64,000 bases of DNA from assembly GCA_020746875.1 (NCBI GenBank), contig JAGTJL010000019.1, positions 1 through 64,000 of the forward strand, given 5' to 3'. Within the stretch, counting starts at the first letter, position 1, and every line of letters begins with the position of its first letter. Under the pieces are notes generated by a model. The model had not been told where the DNA came from. It saw only the letters and a program-made list of their open reading frames with translations, and searched no databases. Source of the stretch: Rhexocercosporidium sp. MPI-PUGE-AT-0058 (taxonomy: Eukaryota; Ascomycota; Leotiomycetes; Helotiales). Positions 12,084 through 24,300 of this stretch are shown in pieces. Position numbers and translations under genes: made by a program.

Positions 12084-15000
12084 ATGTCATCGCACGACAG
12101 TCTTAGTAATCTTAACGTAAATATTATATACTTAAAGCTTAAAGACTTCCCGTTATAAATAAATTATTTAATTCTTAGCGCTTAAATACTTAGACTTTAG
12201 CTTTTCGTTAATTTAAATGCTTTAAATATAAAAATACTAATTAAAATTATTAATAAAAATCCACAGACCGCTAAATAAATTACTTAATAAAAAAATAATC
12301 TCGCTAAATTAAATTATATAATAAAAATAAACGAATATAATAAACAACTCTAAAAATAAGCGCTCGATCGTCACGCAATAGCTACGTCTTCTTTAGACTA
12401 AACAATTATAAGCTTTCATACTTTTATTACCTCTCTTCCTACTCGACCGCATAAACTTATTAAAATAACCGCAGAATCTTGTCAAAAGGAAGCCAAGGCC
12501 AAAGCTAAAGCGTATCCCCTTAAGTGCGACTCGCACAGGCATTCAGGCTGTGCCGCCTGTAGGGGTACACTAAGTGACTCCGCATTACAGGGCATGTTTG
12601 CGCTACTTCGGGATATCAACAAAGAAGTAAACAAACCCTCTTATACTAGCCGCCGAAGTGCTTCTAATTTTGGCTGTAAACAGTATCAATTACACTTTTG
12701 TAATAACGGCGAGTGTTTCAATATATATTATAAGAGATATATAAAATCGACACTGCTAAAAAGTCTTGATTTATATAGTATATGCAGAGGGTTCAACAGC
12801 CTGAGTTTAGTGAGGCTCGCTTAATTAGTGACTCGCTACAGGGCCACTTACAGCGCTCTTCAGGCTGTGCGACGAATCGCACTTAAGGGGATATTATAAA
12901 GTACGTAATATAATAATTATAAATTACGGTATACCTTAAGCTTTATAAATAAATTAAGAAAACTATAAGCCGCCAATTCTTTAGTATAGCGGTTATATAA
13001 CTTGTTATTAAAAAAGAGTTAATATTTAAGCATTAGTTTACACGCTTAAGATAGTTTTATATTAAATAAATATAATAATTTAAACGATAACCCGCTAAAA
13101 TTACTTATAATTTTTAAATATAAAAAACGTTTAAAACTTAAAAGTTTAAATTATATAATACTAAAAGTTAATCCGCAAAGGGAACTTATATTAAGTGCCG
13201 GAAGTGCTCGGCACCCTTAGCATTAACCTTTTCTTAATTATAATTAATAACTTTAATAGCTTATGAACTCAAAAGTACTTTCTTAAGACTAAAAAAGCCG
13301 ACGAGCTCGGAATACCTCCTAAATACTTTTTAAAATAACTCGTATAATTATTTCATTTTAATTAAGCTAATCGCTAATATTAATAATTTATAAATAAAAA
13401 ATTAAGGCATAGTTATTTCTTTACTTTTAATTCACGCTTTAATAATAATAAAACACCCGACTCGGAAGCTTCTGATTTATTTAGTAAAAGATTAAACTAA
13501 TTTAAGGCAAAAGGAAAACCTATAGAAAAAGTATATTTATATTTAAAGGACAAAACTTATTATTAGTCTCCCTTAAATTATACTTATCTTTAAATAATAG
13601 TTTATAATAAAGTATTTATTAAATATTAAAATAAAATAGCTCGTTTAAACTCAAAAATAAATAATTAATATTATAATAAAATCCGGTAGCGATTTACTAC
13701 GCTATAATAAAAAGCTCTTCGCGGGCATATAAGCTCGGATAAGCCTTTCCCTTAAATAATAAAAAATCTCTTAATAAAACTAAATAAGTAAGGATTTAAT
13801 AAGTTAAATAAAAGGAAGTTTACTTTTCCTAAAAACTTATTAAATAAAGGAAGAATAAACGAGACTTACGCGCACTCGGTGTTCTTATTTAATCTAGCCG
13901 AGTATTTAGCTACGAGTATATATTCTCTTTAGAATTCACTTTATCCTTTATTAAACTCTATTTTACTAAATAATTATAAAGCGATTAATTTAATTAACAA
14001 TCGTTTAATATTATTAAAAAAATCTTTTATAAAATCCACTCTTAAGGATTTAATTAAATATAAGAGCTTTTAGTTACTTATTATTAGGCGCGGAACTCGA
14101 GTCATGAAAGGAGTGCTTAAAGGTCTAAATAAAAAATCATTTAATCTCACGTTTTATAACGTTATAATTATAAAAAACTTTTATATTAATATTATCTTTA
14201 AAACTCGTTTTTATAAGACTAGTCTTTAGTTCTATAATATAAATTACACTTTAAGATAAAACGAAGAAGGCTTATTAATTAAAAAACATTATATAATACG
14301 ACAGCTAAAGTATAAACAAAACCTCGTTTTCTTTAAATATAAGCCACGTTTAATTTACTCTTTAAACACTCGTGACATACTCTTAAATATTACAGAAATT
14401 ATAATGTTTTTAATGTTTTTTAAAAAAGTAAATAAGTCGTATAAACTATTTAAAGATTATAAGCACCCCAAAATAAACTTAAAACGTATTTAATATTTAT
14501 AAGTAAGCTATTTAAGCCTAAATACTTTAAGAAAATTAATAAATACGGCAAAAAATATTAAAATTATTAAAATAATAAGGAGGATTAAGTGCGAGTAATA
14601 TACTTTAACTTATACTACTTAAGTGATTTTTAAGCGTTTATTAAAAAGGAAATCCCTTAAATTATTTTAAAGAGTTATTTAAAATTTATTTAATTATTTA
14701 AAATACTAAAGTAATTATTCTTAACTCTTCGTGTTTAAATGTAAGTATAATAACTTACTCGTTAATTATATATTATAAATAAAAGAATATAATAAAGTAT
14801 TTTAATATATTAAAAGCTTCAAAGCTTAAGTTCGAAAGTAGTTTAAACTCTTAATATATAAATTTAAATATAATTAAAAGAAAGCAGTTATTATAATTCA
14901 AGGATTTACGAAATATAAAAGATAAGCTAATAAACTCAGAATTAACCTCGAGCTCTTACTAATAATAACTCATAAGTTAAATAGCGAAGCCGAAAGAGTT

Positions 15001-17995
15001 AATTAAAAAGTAATTAATAAAGATATTAAAATAAGACCATTAATTAATCTCTTAGTAAATCTAAGTATTAAATGTGCACTCGTAGGGATTTATTTATATA
15101 ACAAAAGCCTAAGACGAGCAAATGATTAGCTGTTACTTATTAAAGTTAACGACAAATAATTTCGGAATTATTTTCAATAATATAACTTAGCGCTTATTAT
15201 AAGACTTACTATAAATTTTAAACTAAATTAAAATAGGATTTATATATATAATTATAAAGTATACTTATTAATAATAAAAAAAGCTAAAGGACAAAATAAG
15301 AAAGCGTTTAAAATAATTACGCATACGTATATTAAATATTTTATAAGTTTTTACGCTTTTAATATTTATAAAATTTAAGTACTACGTCTCGACAAAATAA
15401 TTATTACGTATAACGTGCGTTTTAATAAAAATAACTTTTATATTACCTTAAGTAAAAAAGTAAAGATCACAATTTAAAAAGTCAAGTTTATTTATAATCT
15501 TATTAAGGAGAATAAGTCTATTATAAACTAGGCTGGAATTATTAAGAATATTATTAAAAATATAATTATTAAGGAAAATAATGTAAATCTCTTAAGTAAA
15601 GACTTATTTTAATTATATATTAAACGAATTCAAAAATTAATTAAAAGCTTTAAGAATTAAAACTTAAGAGTAAAAGAATATATTAATAGCTTAAGCATAG
15701 TAAATGGACTTTTAACTCCGGAATATACTCTTACTCTAAAAGGCCCTCTTAAGTAAAGTAAGGAGTTAAAAGAGAATGCGTTAAATTAAGAGTTTACTTT
15801 AGGCATAAAGTAAGACTCAAAGGCATTCGACTCGCGTAAGAATATATAATTTATTAATCGAGATTTAAACGTATTATAAGATTAAGCGCGAGATCCGCCT
15901 CGATTATTATATATCGAGATTTAAATACCGTCGAGACCTCGATTACAAAAGGAGTCTTTAATAATAATTTTAATATTATATCTCTAGACTAAAACACAAA
16001 GTATTTAAATAACGGAAATAAGACAAGCGAGAGTAACACGCTCTTAAACTATAGCGGAAGAAGCTCAGTCAAAATTAAATATATTTATTAAAAGCTCGGC
16101 AAAAGTAAAGAAGCTAATTAAAAGTAAAAGGAAAAGAGGAAAACTATAAAAGGATTAAAGTAATAAAGTATTTATAATATTTATAATTATCTTTAAATAA
16201 ACACGCCTTAATAAAGACAACTTAAAGCTCAGAGGTAAGCCTAATCTTAGAGGTAATTAAATCCTCGATTAATATAGTAATCTTCAGTCCGAAATTAATT
16301 AAATACTTTAAGGGCTTATGCCTAATTAACATATGTTATTAAAAGAATAAAATAATCTTCGAAATTCAATAAAGACTATATATTATATAATTGTAATAGT
16401 AATGTAAATAAGCCGCTAATTACTAAAAAAAAGATTTCACTTTTAAAAATTAAAGTCTAAAATCTTTTACTTAAATTAAAATAATAAAACAATTTTAAGA
16501 ATTACTTAATAAAAGAATAGTTTAAAGAAAATATAAGCTTAAAAATAGGGATAATAAATAAACAAAGTTATTAAACCTCAAAAGTATTTAATTTAAATAC
16601 TATATTAACACTTATCCCGCTTATATAGGTTTTTAAGTATAAGTTAGATTTAGAGAAATATATTTCAAAATATAAATCCCGAATTATTATATAAAGTAAT
16701 CTCTAAAGTAAATTAATAATCGTTTCTATATACGCTAGCACGCTCTTAGCTAAATCCTTCCGAATCGCTATAGCGCTTGTAGCTTATTTTAACTTAAAAG
16801 TCAAATGCTTCGATATAATTAACGCGTTTATTAACGCTTTTCGAGATATAAATAATAAAACCGTATATTACAGATTCCCTTTAGGTTTTAACAAGCCTAA
16901 ACATATATTACAAGTTAATTACGCTTTCTACGGGATGCGTGACTTTCTATATTTATAATATAAATATATTAATAAAACGTTAATAAATTTAAGGCTAATT
17001 CCATATTTAAAAGAACCGTATATATTCACAGACCTTACTCATAAAATCCTTATTCTCTTTTACGTAAATGATATTTAAGTACTTTACTACCGAGACGACT
17101 TAAAGCTCGAATAGGATTTTATTAAGCGACTAAATTAAGCGTATAATATATATAATCTTAAAAATATTAAATAATTTTTAAAAATTAAAATAATACGTAA
17201 TAAAAAGCGTAAGACTATCTCCTTAATTTATAACTAATATATTAAAAAGATTATTTAAAAGTTTAAATAAGTTAATAAAAAGTGTCTTACGACACCGCTC
17301 TCTTAAATCGATTTTATTAAATATAAAGGACAAGCTTTAAAGAAATATATTAAAGCTTATTAAAAAAGAATTAAGTCGGTATTATATATAGTAATCGTTA
17401 TAAAACTAGACGTAACTTTTACGATCGCTTAACTCTTATAATTCGCGACAAATCTTAATCTAAAGCATTTTATAACTATATATTAGTTTATTTATTATTT
17501 ATTTAATACGCGCTTTTTAAGCATTATATATAAAAGTAATTAAAAAAAGCGCTTTATATTACTTTAAATACATCTTTTATAAATAACGTTAACATTCGAA
17601 AATTATTTTAAGGTTATATAATCTTATTATTTAGCGGGCTAGTAATCTAAAAAACATTAAAATAATTTATAATTATTACGTCGACTATTAAAGCGAAACT
17701 ATTAACGTTAAAATATACTGGAAAAAAAGCTATAACTCTTTAATAATTCTTTCGGAACTTAACTTTTAACATTAGTAAAACTTGAGAAATCTTTTATAAT
17801 AATTAATAAACAATTAAATTAATTGTAAATAATATTAAAAGAATTATTATTAAGCTTTATTATATAAATATTTAAAATATATGGCTTAAGTAAGAATATA
17901 TTTGTAAATTATTTAAAATAATATAATTTTCAACTGCTAATATACTTATTAATAGGCTTATAAACAATTTATCTCGCTAAAAATTTAAGCTTTTT
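12084..17995 (+). pseudogene. Copia-B copy 1 gag-pol
   Basis: The gag start here still has ATG (MSSHDSLSNLN...), whereas copy 2 has ATA at the same place. M1 interrupts gag after exactly 144 codons. Pol order is that of Ty1/Copia, with integrase before RT: integrase C-terminal part near 15000-15430, RT near 16640-17200 with CFDIINAFINAFRDIN (family DVKTAFLNG), YGMRDFLYLQ, then FYVNDI at about 17058-17075, matching YVDD; RNase H near 17390-17950 with a TSTIKAKLL stretch (family SSTEAEL), and a final NILINRLINNL block matching ADMFTKxL. Many TAA/TAG stops interrupt it. No function can remain. Confidence 0.9.
12516..12890. mobile_element. M1, 375-bp MITE-like insertion without RIP
   Basis: Absent from the same place in Copia-B copy 2, so its edges are exact. 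Ends are inverted repeats: CCCCTTAAGTGCGA at the left and its complement at the right, followed by TCG in both. Inside the ends lie subterminal repeats in direct orientation: TTCAGGCTGTGC at about 12542 and 12859, and TAGTGACTC/ACAGGGC-type blocks near 12570-12593 and 12826-12843. The empty site reads gcgt-at-attataaa, giving a 2-bp AT (or TA) target duplicate. Unlike everything around it, M1 keeps many CA and TG dinucleotides. An open frame of 76 codons at 12594-12824 looks like a by-product of that, not a gene. Transposon superfamily unknown. Confidence 0.85.
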
Positions 17996-18165
17996 AAAGC
18001 ATTTTTAAACTTTAATAATTACCGATCTTAAATTAAAAAGCTTTAAATACATTTATTAAAAGTATATTAAGAATATTTTTATATAATCTTTTATTTATAA
18101 AATTTTTTTAATTTAATATTTTAAGTATTCGCGCTCTAAAAACGCCAAAAATAAACGCGAAATCC

Positions 18166-18265
18166 AGCCTAAGCCTAAGTAAAGTCTACTTAAATTTAAC
18201 TTAAGCTTAGGCAAAGACTATTTAAATCAGGCCCGAGCCTAAGTAAAGTCCGTTTAAATTCAGTC
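18166..18265 (+). repeat. 32-bp tandem repeat at 3' end of Copia-B copy 1 pol
   Basis: About three and a half units of a 32-bp sequence of type rgcccgagcctaagtaaagt, much decayed. The same array is clearer in copy 2 (45671-45790). It lies between the end of pol and the end of the antisense gene. Confidence 0.7.
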
Positions 18266-18318
18266 TAAGTTTATAAATAATTTATTAAAAGCGTAAAAAG
18301 AATTTATTTAAACTTAAA

Positions 18319-19509
18319 TTAATAAGTAATTATTGTCTTTAAGACCTTCGCGAACTTTTCTAAACCTTATATAAAATTATTAAACTTCGTTAAAAATCTT
18401 ATATTAATATTAATATTATTATTAAAGTCATCTTTTTTATTACGCTTTAAACCTGGCTTTTAGGAGCGCATTAAAAGATTTAACTCTATGTCCTTATTAA
18501 ACTCCTCATTATTTACTAAGTCTTCTATTAAGACTTTTAAGGTAGTTTTATACTTCTTAATACTCTGTAAATTAATTAATAAAATGCTCGATTAATTATA
18601 ATGCAATTATTATACCTTTTTATTATTAAAGTCCACAGCTACAATTAATCTTCTGCCATACTTAAGCATATCTCCCGTAACAAAATCGCACTTATAACCG
18701 AAGGTATAATTATAATATCGACTTCTAGCAGCGAAAGTATTAGTAAAGCAATATTTATAATTACTACGACTATAAATAATAACGCAAATATATAATAAAT
18801 AAAAATCCACAAACTCCTTTTTTAAATCTCAATTAATATAAATAAAATAAGTTATTAATAAAAAACAAGCTTTAAAATAATATATATATACCTCGAGCGC
18901 GTTTAATAAAAAAGCGAGGCTTAAATAAAGTGCGAAATAATTTACGCTTCTTTAAAATTAATAAAAAATAAATATAAGTCTTAAAAATAAAAGAAAGGGT
19001 AAAAAAAGGAATTAAATTAAAACGCGAAACGCGCGAAATAAAGGAGGTATATTAAAAGCCATCTTTATTTAATATAATAACGCTTTTATTTAATATAATT
19101 AATAATAATAAAACATTAAAAGAACGCGTGGGAGTCTTTTTAAATGGCGAGCTTAACTTAATATAAGAAGATCGAAGGAGAATTAATTTATTATTAAAGT
19201 TATTAATAAGCGCATTCTTATTTTCGCGTAAAAAAAAATATTATAAATTATTTTCAGAATCTATTTTAATAACTAAATAAACAAAAGGAGAATTATTAAT
19301 AAAATTATTAATAAACTCATTACTAAACACTTTTTAATTATTAAACTCATCTTTAAAATCCTATAATATAATTATCAGTAATCAGTTTAACGGTGCTAAA
19401 GTCACTCAAAAATAAAATCAAAAAATTAAATTAAAAAAAAATTTACTTAACGAGTTACGATTTAATTATTAATACGCGCAGTCGCTACTTTAAAAGCTTT
19501 AAAAGGCAT
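18319..19509 (-). pseudogene. Antisense gene in Copia-B copy 1 (unknown protein, two introns)
   Basis: On the - strand, between pol and the 3' LTR. Start ATG at 19509 (MPFKAFKVATARINN). The structure is that of copy 2: exon 1 of 21 codons, intron 1, a Ser/Arg-rich exon 2, intron 2 starting GTATATATAT next to CTCGAG, and exon 3. Here the intron 1 donor is decayed (GTAAAT) but the acceptor TTATAG is intact, the reverse of copy 2. The best kept part is exon 3, where 18610-18810 is open for 66 codons and includes NTFAARSRYYNYTFGYKCDF and GDMLKYGRRLIVAV. Terminal TAA at 18319-18321. No known domain is recognised. Gypsy-C inserted about 400 bp beyond the start codon, in the 3' noncoding part of the Copia element. 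Confidence 0.65.
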
Positions 19510-19903
19510 AATTAATAATTAAAGAGAATTTACTAAAAGAAATAAAAAATCAAAAGATAAAAGAAAAAAATAAATAAATAAGTAAACATATAAACATAAA
19601 ATACGTTAATATTAAATAAAAGTTAATTATAGTAATATAAAGGTTAATATATATATATCCCTAAAGGTAATCGTAATCGCGTTATTATAAAACGGGATAC
19701 TTAAACTAATAATAAACTTATTAACTTAAGAGGCGGCGTATTATATAAGCTAATAAGAGGCTGATATATACTATTACGGCTTTCTATTATATACAGTAAT
19801 TACTTTAGAAGGACTCAATTCACTAATTATAACTTAATAACTTAATAATTAAATAAGACGATACAAAATCTTAATTATAAACTAAACCTTACTTCAGCCT
19901 TAC

Positions 19904-20385
19904 TGTCACGGTCCGTGTATTTACTCGGTGTAAATACGGTAGGTTGTATTAATCTCAATAATCGAGAAGTAAGTATATTACGTGTAATAAAATAAATAAT
20001 AACTAGTATAATTAAGATATTATTTTTAATTAAGCACGAAGCTTTTATTTAATAGTAGACATGCCAGTCTTTTATAAAACCTTTGTTTTCTTTAGGACCG
20101 CTGAGACCGCTAGACTTCTAGCGGTTTATCGGTTCTGGCGGTCGTTACGTAAGAGAGTCGCGTAATTTAAGAGCTTATTTGCCCTTTAATCGTTTATTAA
20201 TAATAATATTTATATAATATATAACTTATAAAATCTTAAGTATTAAAGTTTCTTAAAAAAATATTTTTAAAAATAATACTTTCTTAATATACTTTTCTTA
20301 AGACTTTTACCTTCTTAAGCCTATAGTTTTAAGTATTACGTTATCTTAGGGTCCAGTAGTCACGGGACGCGGGGCGTCTATAATA
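19904..20385 (-). repeat. Gypsy-C 3' LTR (482 bp)
   Basis: Starts TGTCACGG and ends CGTAATA on the + strand, i.e. TGTTACGG...CCGTGACA on the element's own strand. Contains a GC-rich hairpin-like block around 20096-20145 (gaccgctagacttctagcgg). Pairs with 26350-26831 at identical length; differences are RIP-type. Confidence 0.93.
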
Positions 20386-20402
20386 CTATCCCCTTCCTAG
20401 CT
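20386..20402 (-). promoter_or_regulatory. Polypurine tract of Gypsy-C
   Basis: Read on the - strand: aggaaggggatag directly before the 3' LTR. This is the position and composition of the primer for second-strand DNA synthesis in LTR elements, and it independently fixes the element's orientation. Confidence 0.75.
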
Positions 20403-20567
20403 TAACGTGATTCTTATATTTAAATAACTTAAGGAAATATTATATATGCCCTACGGTTATTTTTCCTTTTTATTATAACCGAATAAATATATATTAAAGA
20501 AAAAGATATAATATTTTTTAAAAGAAAAAGAAAATAATTCGCTTTATTTCGCAAAATCGAAAAGAAC

Positions 20568-21074
20568 GGTTTCGAGACGATACCTTATACGTTTTATACT
20601 TAAAATAATAAGACGTATATAATATCCTCCGAGTCGAGTCGTTGCTCGGAGTGTATTAGAGTTAGTAAGAAGTATGATATCGAGATGCTTTTAATCGGGA
20701 GTTAAGATGCTCTCGAAAGGGCGGAAGATAAGTTAAAAGTGAAAGAGCGTCTGGCGCGTGAGGTAAAGAAGGCCGCGCGTGACAAGTTCTTGCGGGCTTA
20801 AGAAGAGATAACCGCGGCCTTATAAGAGGCTGCGAGTCGCTTTAATCGCTTAGCTTATTAACGGAAGTTCTTAAAAAAGCAAAAAGCAGAAATATTTTAT
20901 TATAACTTTAAGAATATAAACGAATTAAAAGAGGTAGAAGCGCGGGAGATTACGGAAAAAGAGAGGCAAGAGGCCTTTATTACTCGCTTATTTATTTTAT
21001 TATCCGCCGTCGACTCCGCCGAGTTCCTTTTAATTAAGTAAATTCTATTTAATTTCGCGAATTCGGCTTTTTAA
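20568..21074 (+). pseudogene. Antisense CxxC-cluster protein remnant in Gypsy-C
   Basis: A + strand frame of about 169 codons, opposite to pol, between integrase and the 3' LTR. It has only a handful of TAA/TAG stops, at Gln/Trp-like places. It begins IPYTFYTxNNKTYIISSESS and then RCSECIRV; changing Tyr back to Cys (TAT from TGT) gives CTFC...C...CSEC, a cysteine cluster of CxxC type. The rest is a long charged helix (ALERAEDKLKVKERLAREVK, then QRKFLKKQKAEIF), then a short tail ending NFANSAF and TAA. Uncharacterised fungal proteins with this layout (cysteine cluster plus coiled coil) are familiar to me as frames antisense to LTR elements, but I know no function. The true start codon is not clear. 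Confidence 0.65.
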
Positions 21075-21399
21075 ATAAATTTTAATTTTATAAATAAAAC
21101 TTTTAAAATTACTTAAAGTAATAAAAGTTAGACTTAAGTTCTTAAGTATTCTCGGATTATAAGTATCTTTTTTATTTAATTAAATACTTAGCGACGCCGC
21201 GAAAATACTAATAATTTAAAATAATTTCGATATTATATTCGGCGTTCGGATTTACTAATTGTATTTCTATAATAAAGGCTAGTAATACTCCTGGCGGTGC
21301 TAGTTCGAGGAGAGATATATGGAATACCGGGTGAATATTTATAGTTCTTAAGAGTGCTAATTAGTAATTAACTAGTCTCTTAATTTTTGTAATTTTAAA

Positions 21400-24300
21400 T
21401 AATTTTAATTTTTTATAATTTAATTTATTATTTAATCGCTTAGTCGCGATATTCTTTTTAAGTAAATAAACCTTATCTTCTTCTTTTAGCGTTAGTCTTA
21501 TATTACGCTTTTTATTATAATAAATAATTAATTTTTATACGATAAATAAAATATCTGTTAATAATTCGTTATACAGCTGCTTAAGCTTATTTTTTTATAA
21601 TATAGCTTTATACGCGGTCTCTTAACTCGCGATTAATATATTATACGCCGTCGGGTTATACTCGTAGTTCGCATAAAACGGCGATATTTTAATAGTTTCT
21701 TAATCCGCGTTATTATATGTAAATTAGGCGGTTAAGAGTAATTAAATTTAATTGTCTTATTTGTAATTTATATAATACCGAAAATAAGTCTTTATTATTT
21801 AATTAATTCGTTTTATTTGACTGTCGGTTTAAAGGTAAAATGCTATTAATATTTTCTGTTTTATTCTTAAGAGCGATATTAATATTTTTTAAAACTTTAA
21901 GGTAAAAAGCTTATCTTTATTTAAGATAATTTCGTTTAATATCCCGTGATTTGCGAAGATCGTTTAAAGGAATACTTGCGCTATCGTCGGCGTATTTTAT
22001 ATGCTTAGTACTGGTATTATATACGCGTACTTTATTATTTTATTTATTATTACGTAAATAAAATCGTAAATAATTTTAATAATCGGATTCTTCGAGGGTA
22101 ATAGTTCGATTACGAAGTTTAAGGCGATTAACTTTTATAAGCGTAGCGGTGTTATTGGCGACTTTATGAGCTTATACGGCGTATAATAGTTTGTTTTATT
22201 TTATATATATATATTATAAAATAAAATTACGTTTTTAATTACTTTCTTTATTCCCGAGAAATAATATCTTTTAAAAAGCCTTAATAATATCTTAGTTATT
22301 TCTTAATATCTATAGGCCGGTAGCTTATATTATTTCTTAACGAAGTCTATTTTATTTCTTATTAAGATATAAACTCGTCTTTAATATAAAAGGGCTTTAA
22401 TATCGGTGAAAGAGAATCTTTCGCTTAATTACTTCTTTTATTTAATTATTACCGGGTCGTTAGTATAATTTTTCCAGATTTCCTTAAAAGCTTGGCTTAT
22501 CGTTATTAACTGCTTATAATTAATTATTAGCGAGTTATTATCTTTTTTAAGTACGATATGCGACTTGTATATTTTATTTACGAGATATTCTAATTTCTTA
22601 CTAAAAGCGTCGGCTTTAGCGTTTTCCGTTCTTTTAATATATAAAAATCGAAGTTTAATTATAAAAAGTATTTCGTATTATCGAACTTATCGTCGATTTA
22701 GTTCTTTAATAATTATGAAATAAATAAGATTTTTGTAATTTATTAAGATTTATACCTCGTGAAGCGATCCCTCGAGGTAGACTTTTTATTCGCGTATTAC
22801 GTCTATAGCTCCTAATAGTTTTTTATTATAAATATTATAATTAAATTCTATTAATAAGAGTTTCCGCGAATAGTATGCGATTAGTTATTATCTACTATTT
22901 TCACTCGGTTAATTTAATACGGCTTTAATAATATAATCGGAAGTGTTTGTCTTTATTATGATTTCCTTATTTAAGTCGAAGGACATAAGAATTAATTCTT
23001 TAATAAAAGCTTTCTTAAGGTCTCGGAAAGCTGTTTTTACTTTATCGTTCTAATTAAAGCTTTTATCCTTATATATTAATTCCGTAAGCGGTGCGGCGAT
23101 TTTCGAGTAATTTCGAACGAATCGTTAATAAAAGTTAGCAAATCTTAAAAAAGACTATACTTCCTTAACATTTATAAGTCTAATTTATTTAACGATTGCC
23201 TTAATTTTTTAAAAGTTTATAGCTAATCTTATAATAATTATTACGTAGCTTAAAAAAGTAATCTTTTTTTTATAAAAATAATACTTCTCGGGTTTTAAAA
23301 GTATTAAAAAAGCCTTTAGTTTCTTTAATATTATTATAACGTCCTTCACGTGTTATTCCTTTATTTTAAAGTAAATTAAAATATCGTTTAAGTAATATAT
23401 ATATATTACGTTTAAGTATTGCCGTAAAATATTATTAATTAAACGCTAAAATATAATAAGCGTGTTAATTAATTTAAAAGATATAATTATATACTCGTAA
23501 TAACCGAAACGTATACGAAATACAGTTTTTTTCTCTTCTTTTTCCGCTATTCTTACGAGGTTATACGCGCCTTGTAAGTCTAGCTAAGTGAAGATCTTAG
23601 CGCCGCTAAGCTTATCGCGTAGCTCTTTAGCTAAAGGTAATATATAACGATCCTTCTTTGTAGCTTTATTTAATTAACGGTAGTCGATGCATACTTTTCG
23701 TCCGCTGTCCTTCTTCGGTGCGAAAAAGACGTTATTTCTTTAAAGGGATTTGGACTCTCGAATGAATCTTTTCGCTAGGTTTTTATTAATATATTTCTTA
23801 ATTATTATTAAGTCCGTAATTAAATATTCTCGTAATAATTAAAATATTAGCTTCGTGCTTTTAGCTAACTCGATTCGATAATTGTAGTCTTAGTATTTAA
23901 GTAAGGCGTTATTACTTAATTCTTCTTCGAATAATACCTTAAATCGTTTATATTTCGACGGTATATTACTTATCGCGGGAGTTATTGCCTCGTCTTTTGG
24001 CTTTTCTTTAAAAGTTACGCTTAACCTTCTTAAGCTTTTTATTAATTTCTTATCTTAAAAATAGCTCTTATAATTATTAAATTCTAGCTTTTGCGCTTTC
24101 CAGTCGATTTTAAGATTATAAAGTTATATTTATAATAATCCTAAGATAATATTATATTTTTTAATTTTAGTTACATCGAACTGGATATATTTAAAGTATC
24201 CGTCGATTCTTATATATAATATTTTTATTTATACGTTAATTAAGCCGTTCGCGGCAAGTCCTTTATCGGCGAGTATTAGTTAATACCCGTCCTTCTTAAT

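Noticed and set aside
12594..12824. 76-codon + strand open frame
   Set aside because: It lies within the non-coding MITE-like M1 and is open because M1 escaped RIP. No protein features are seen.
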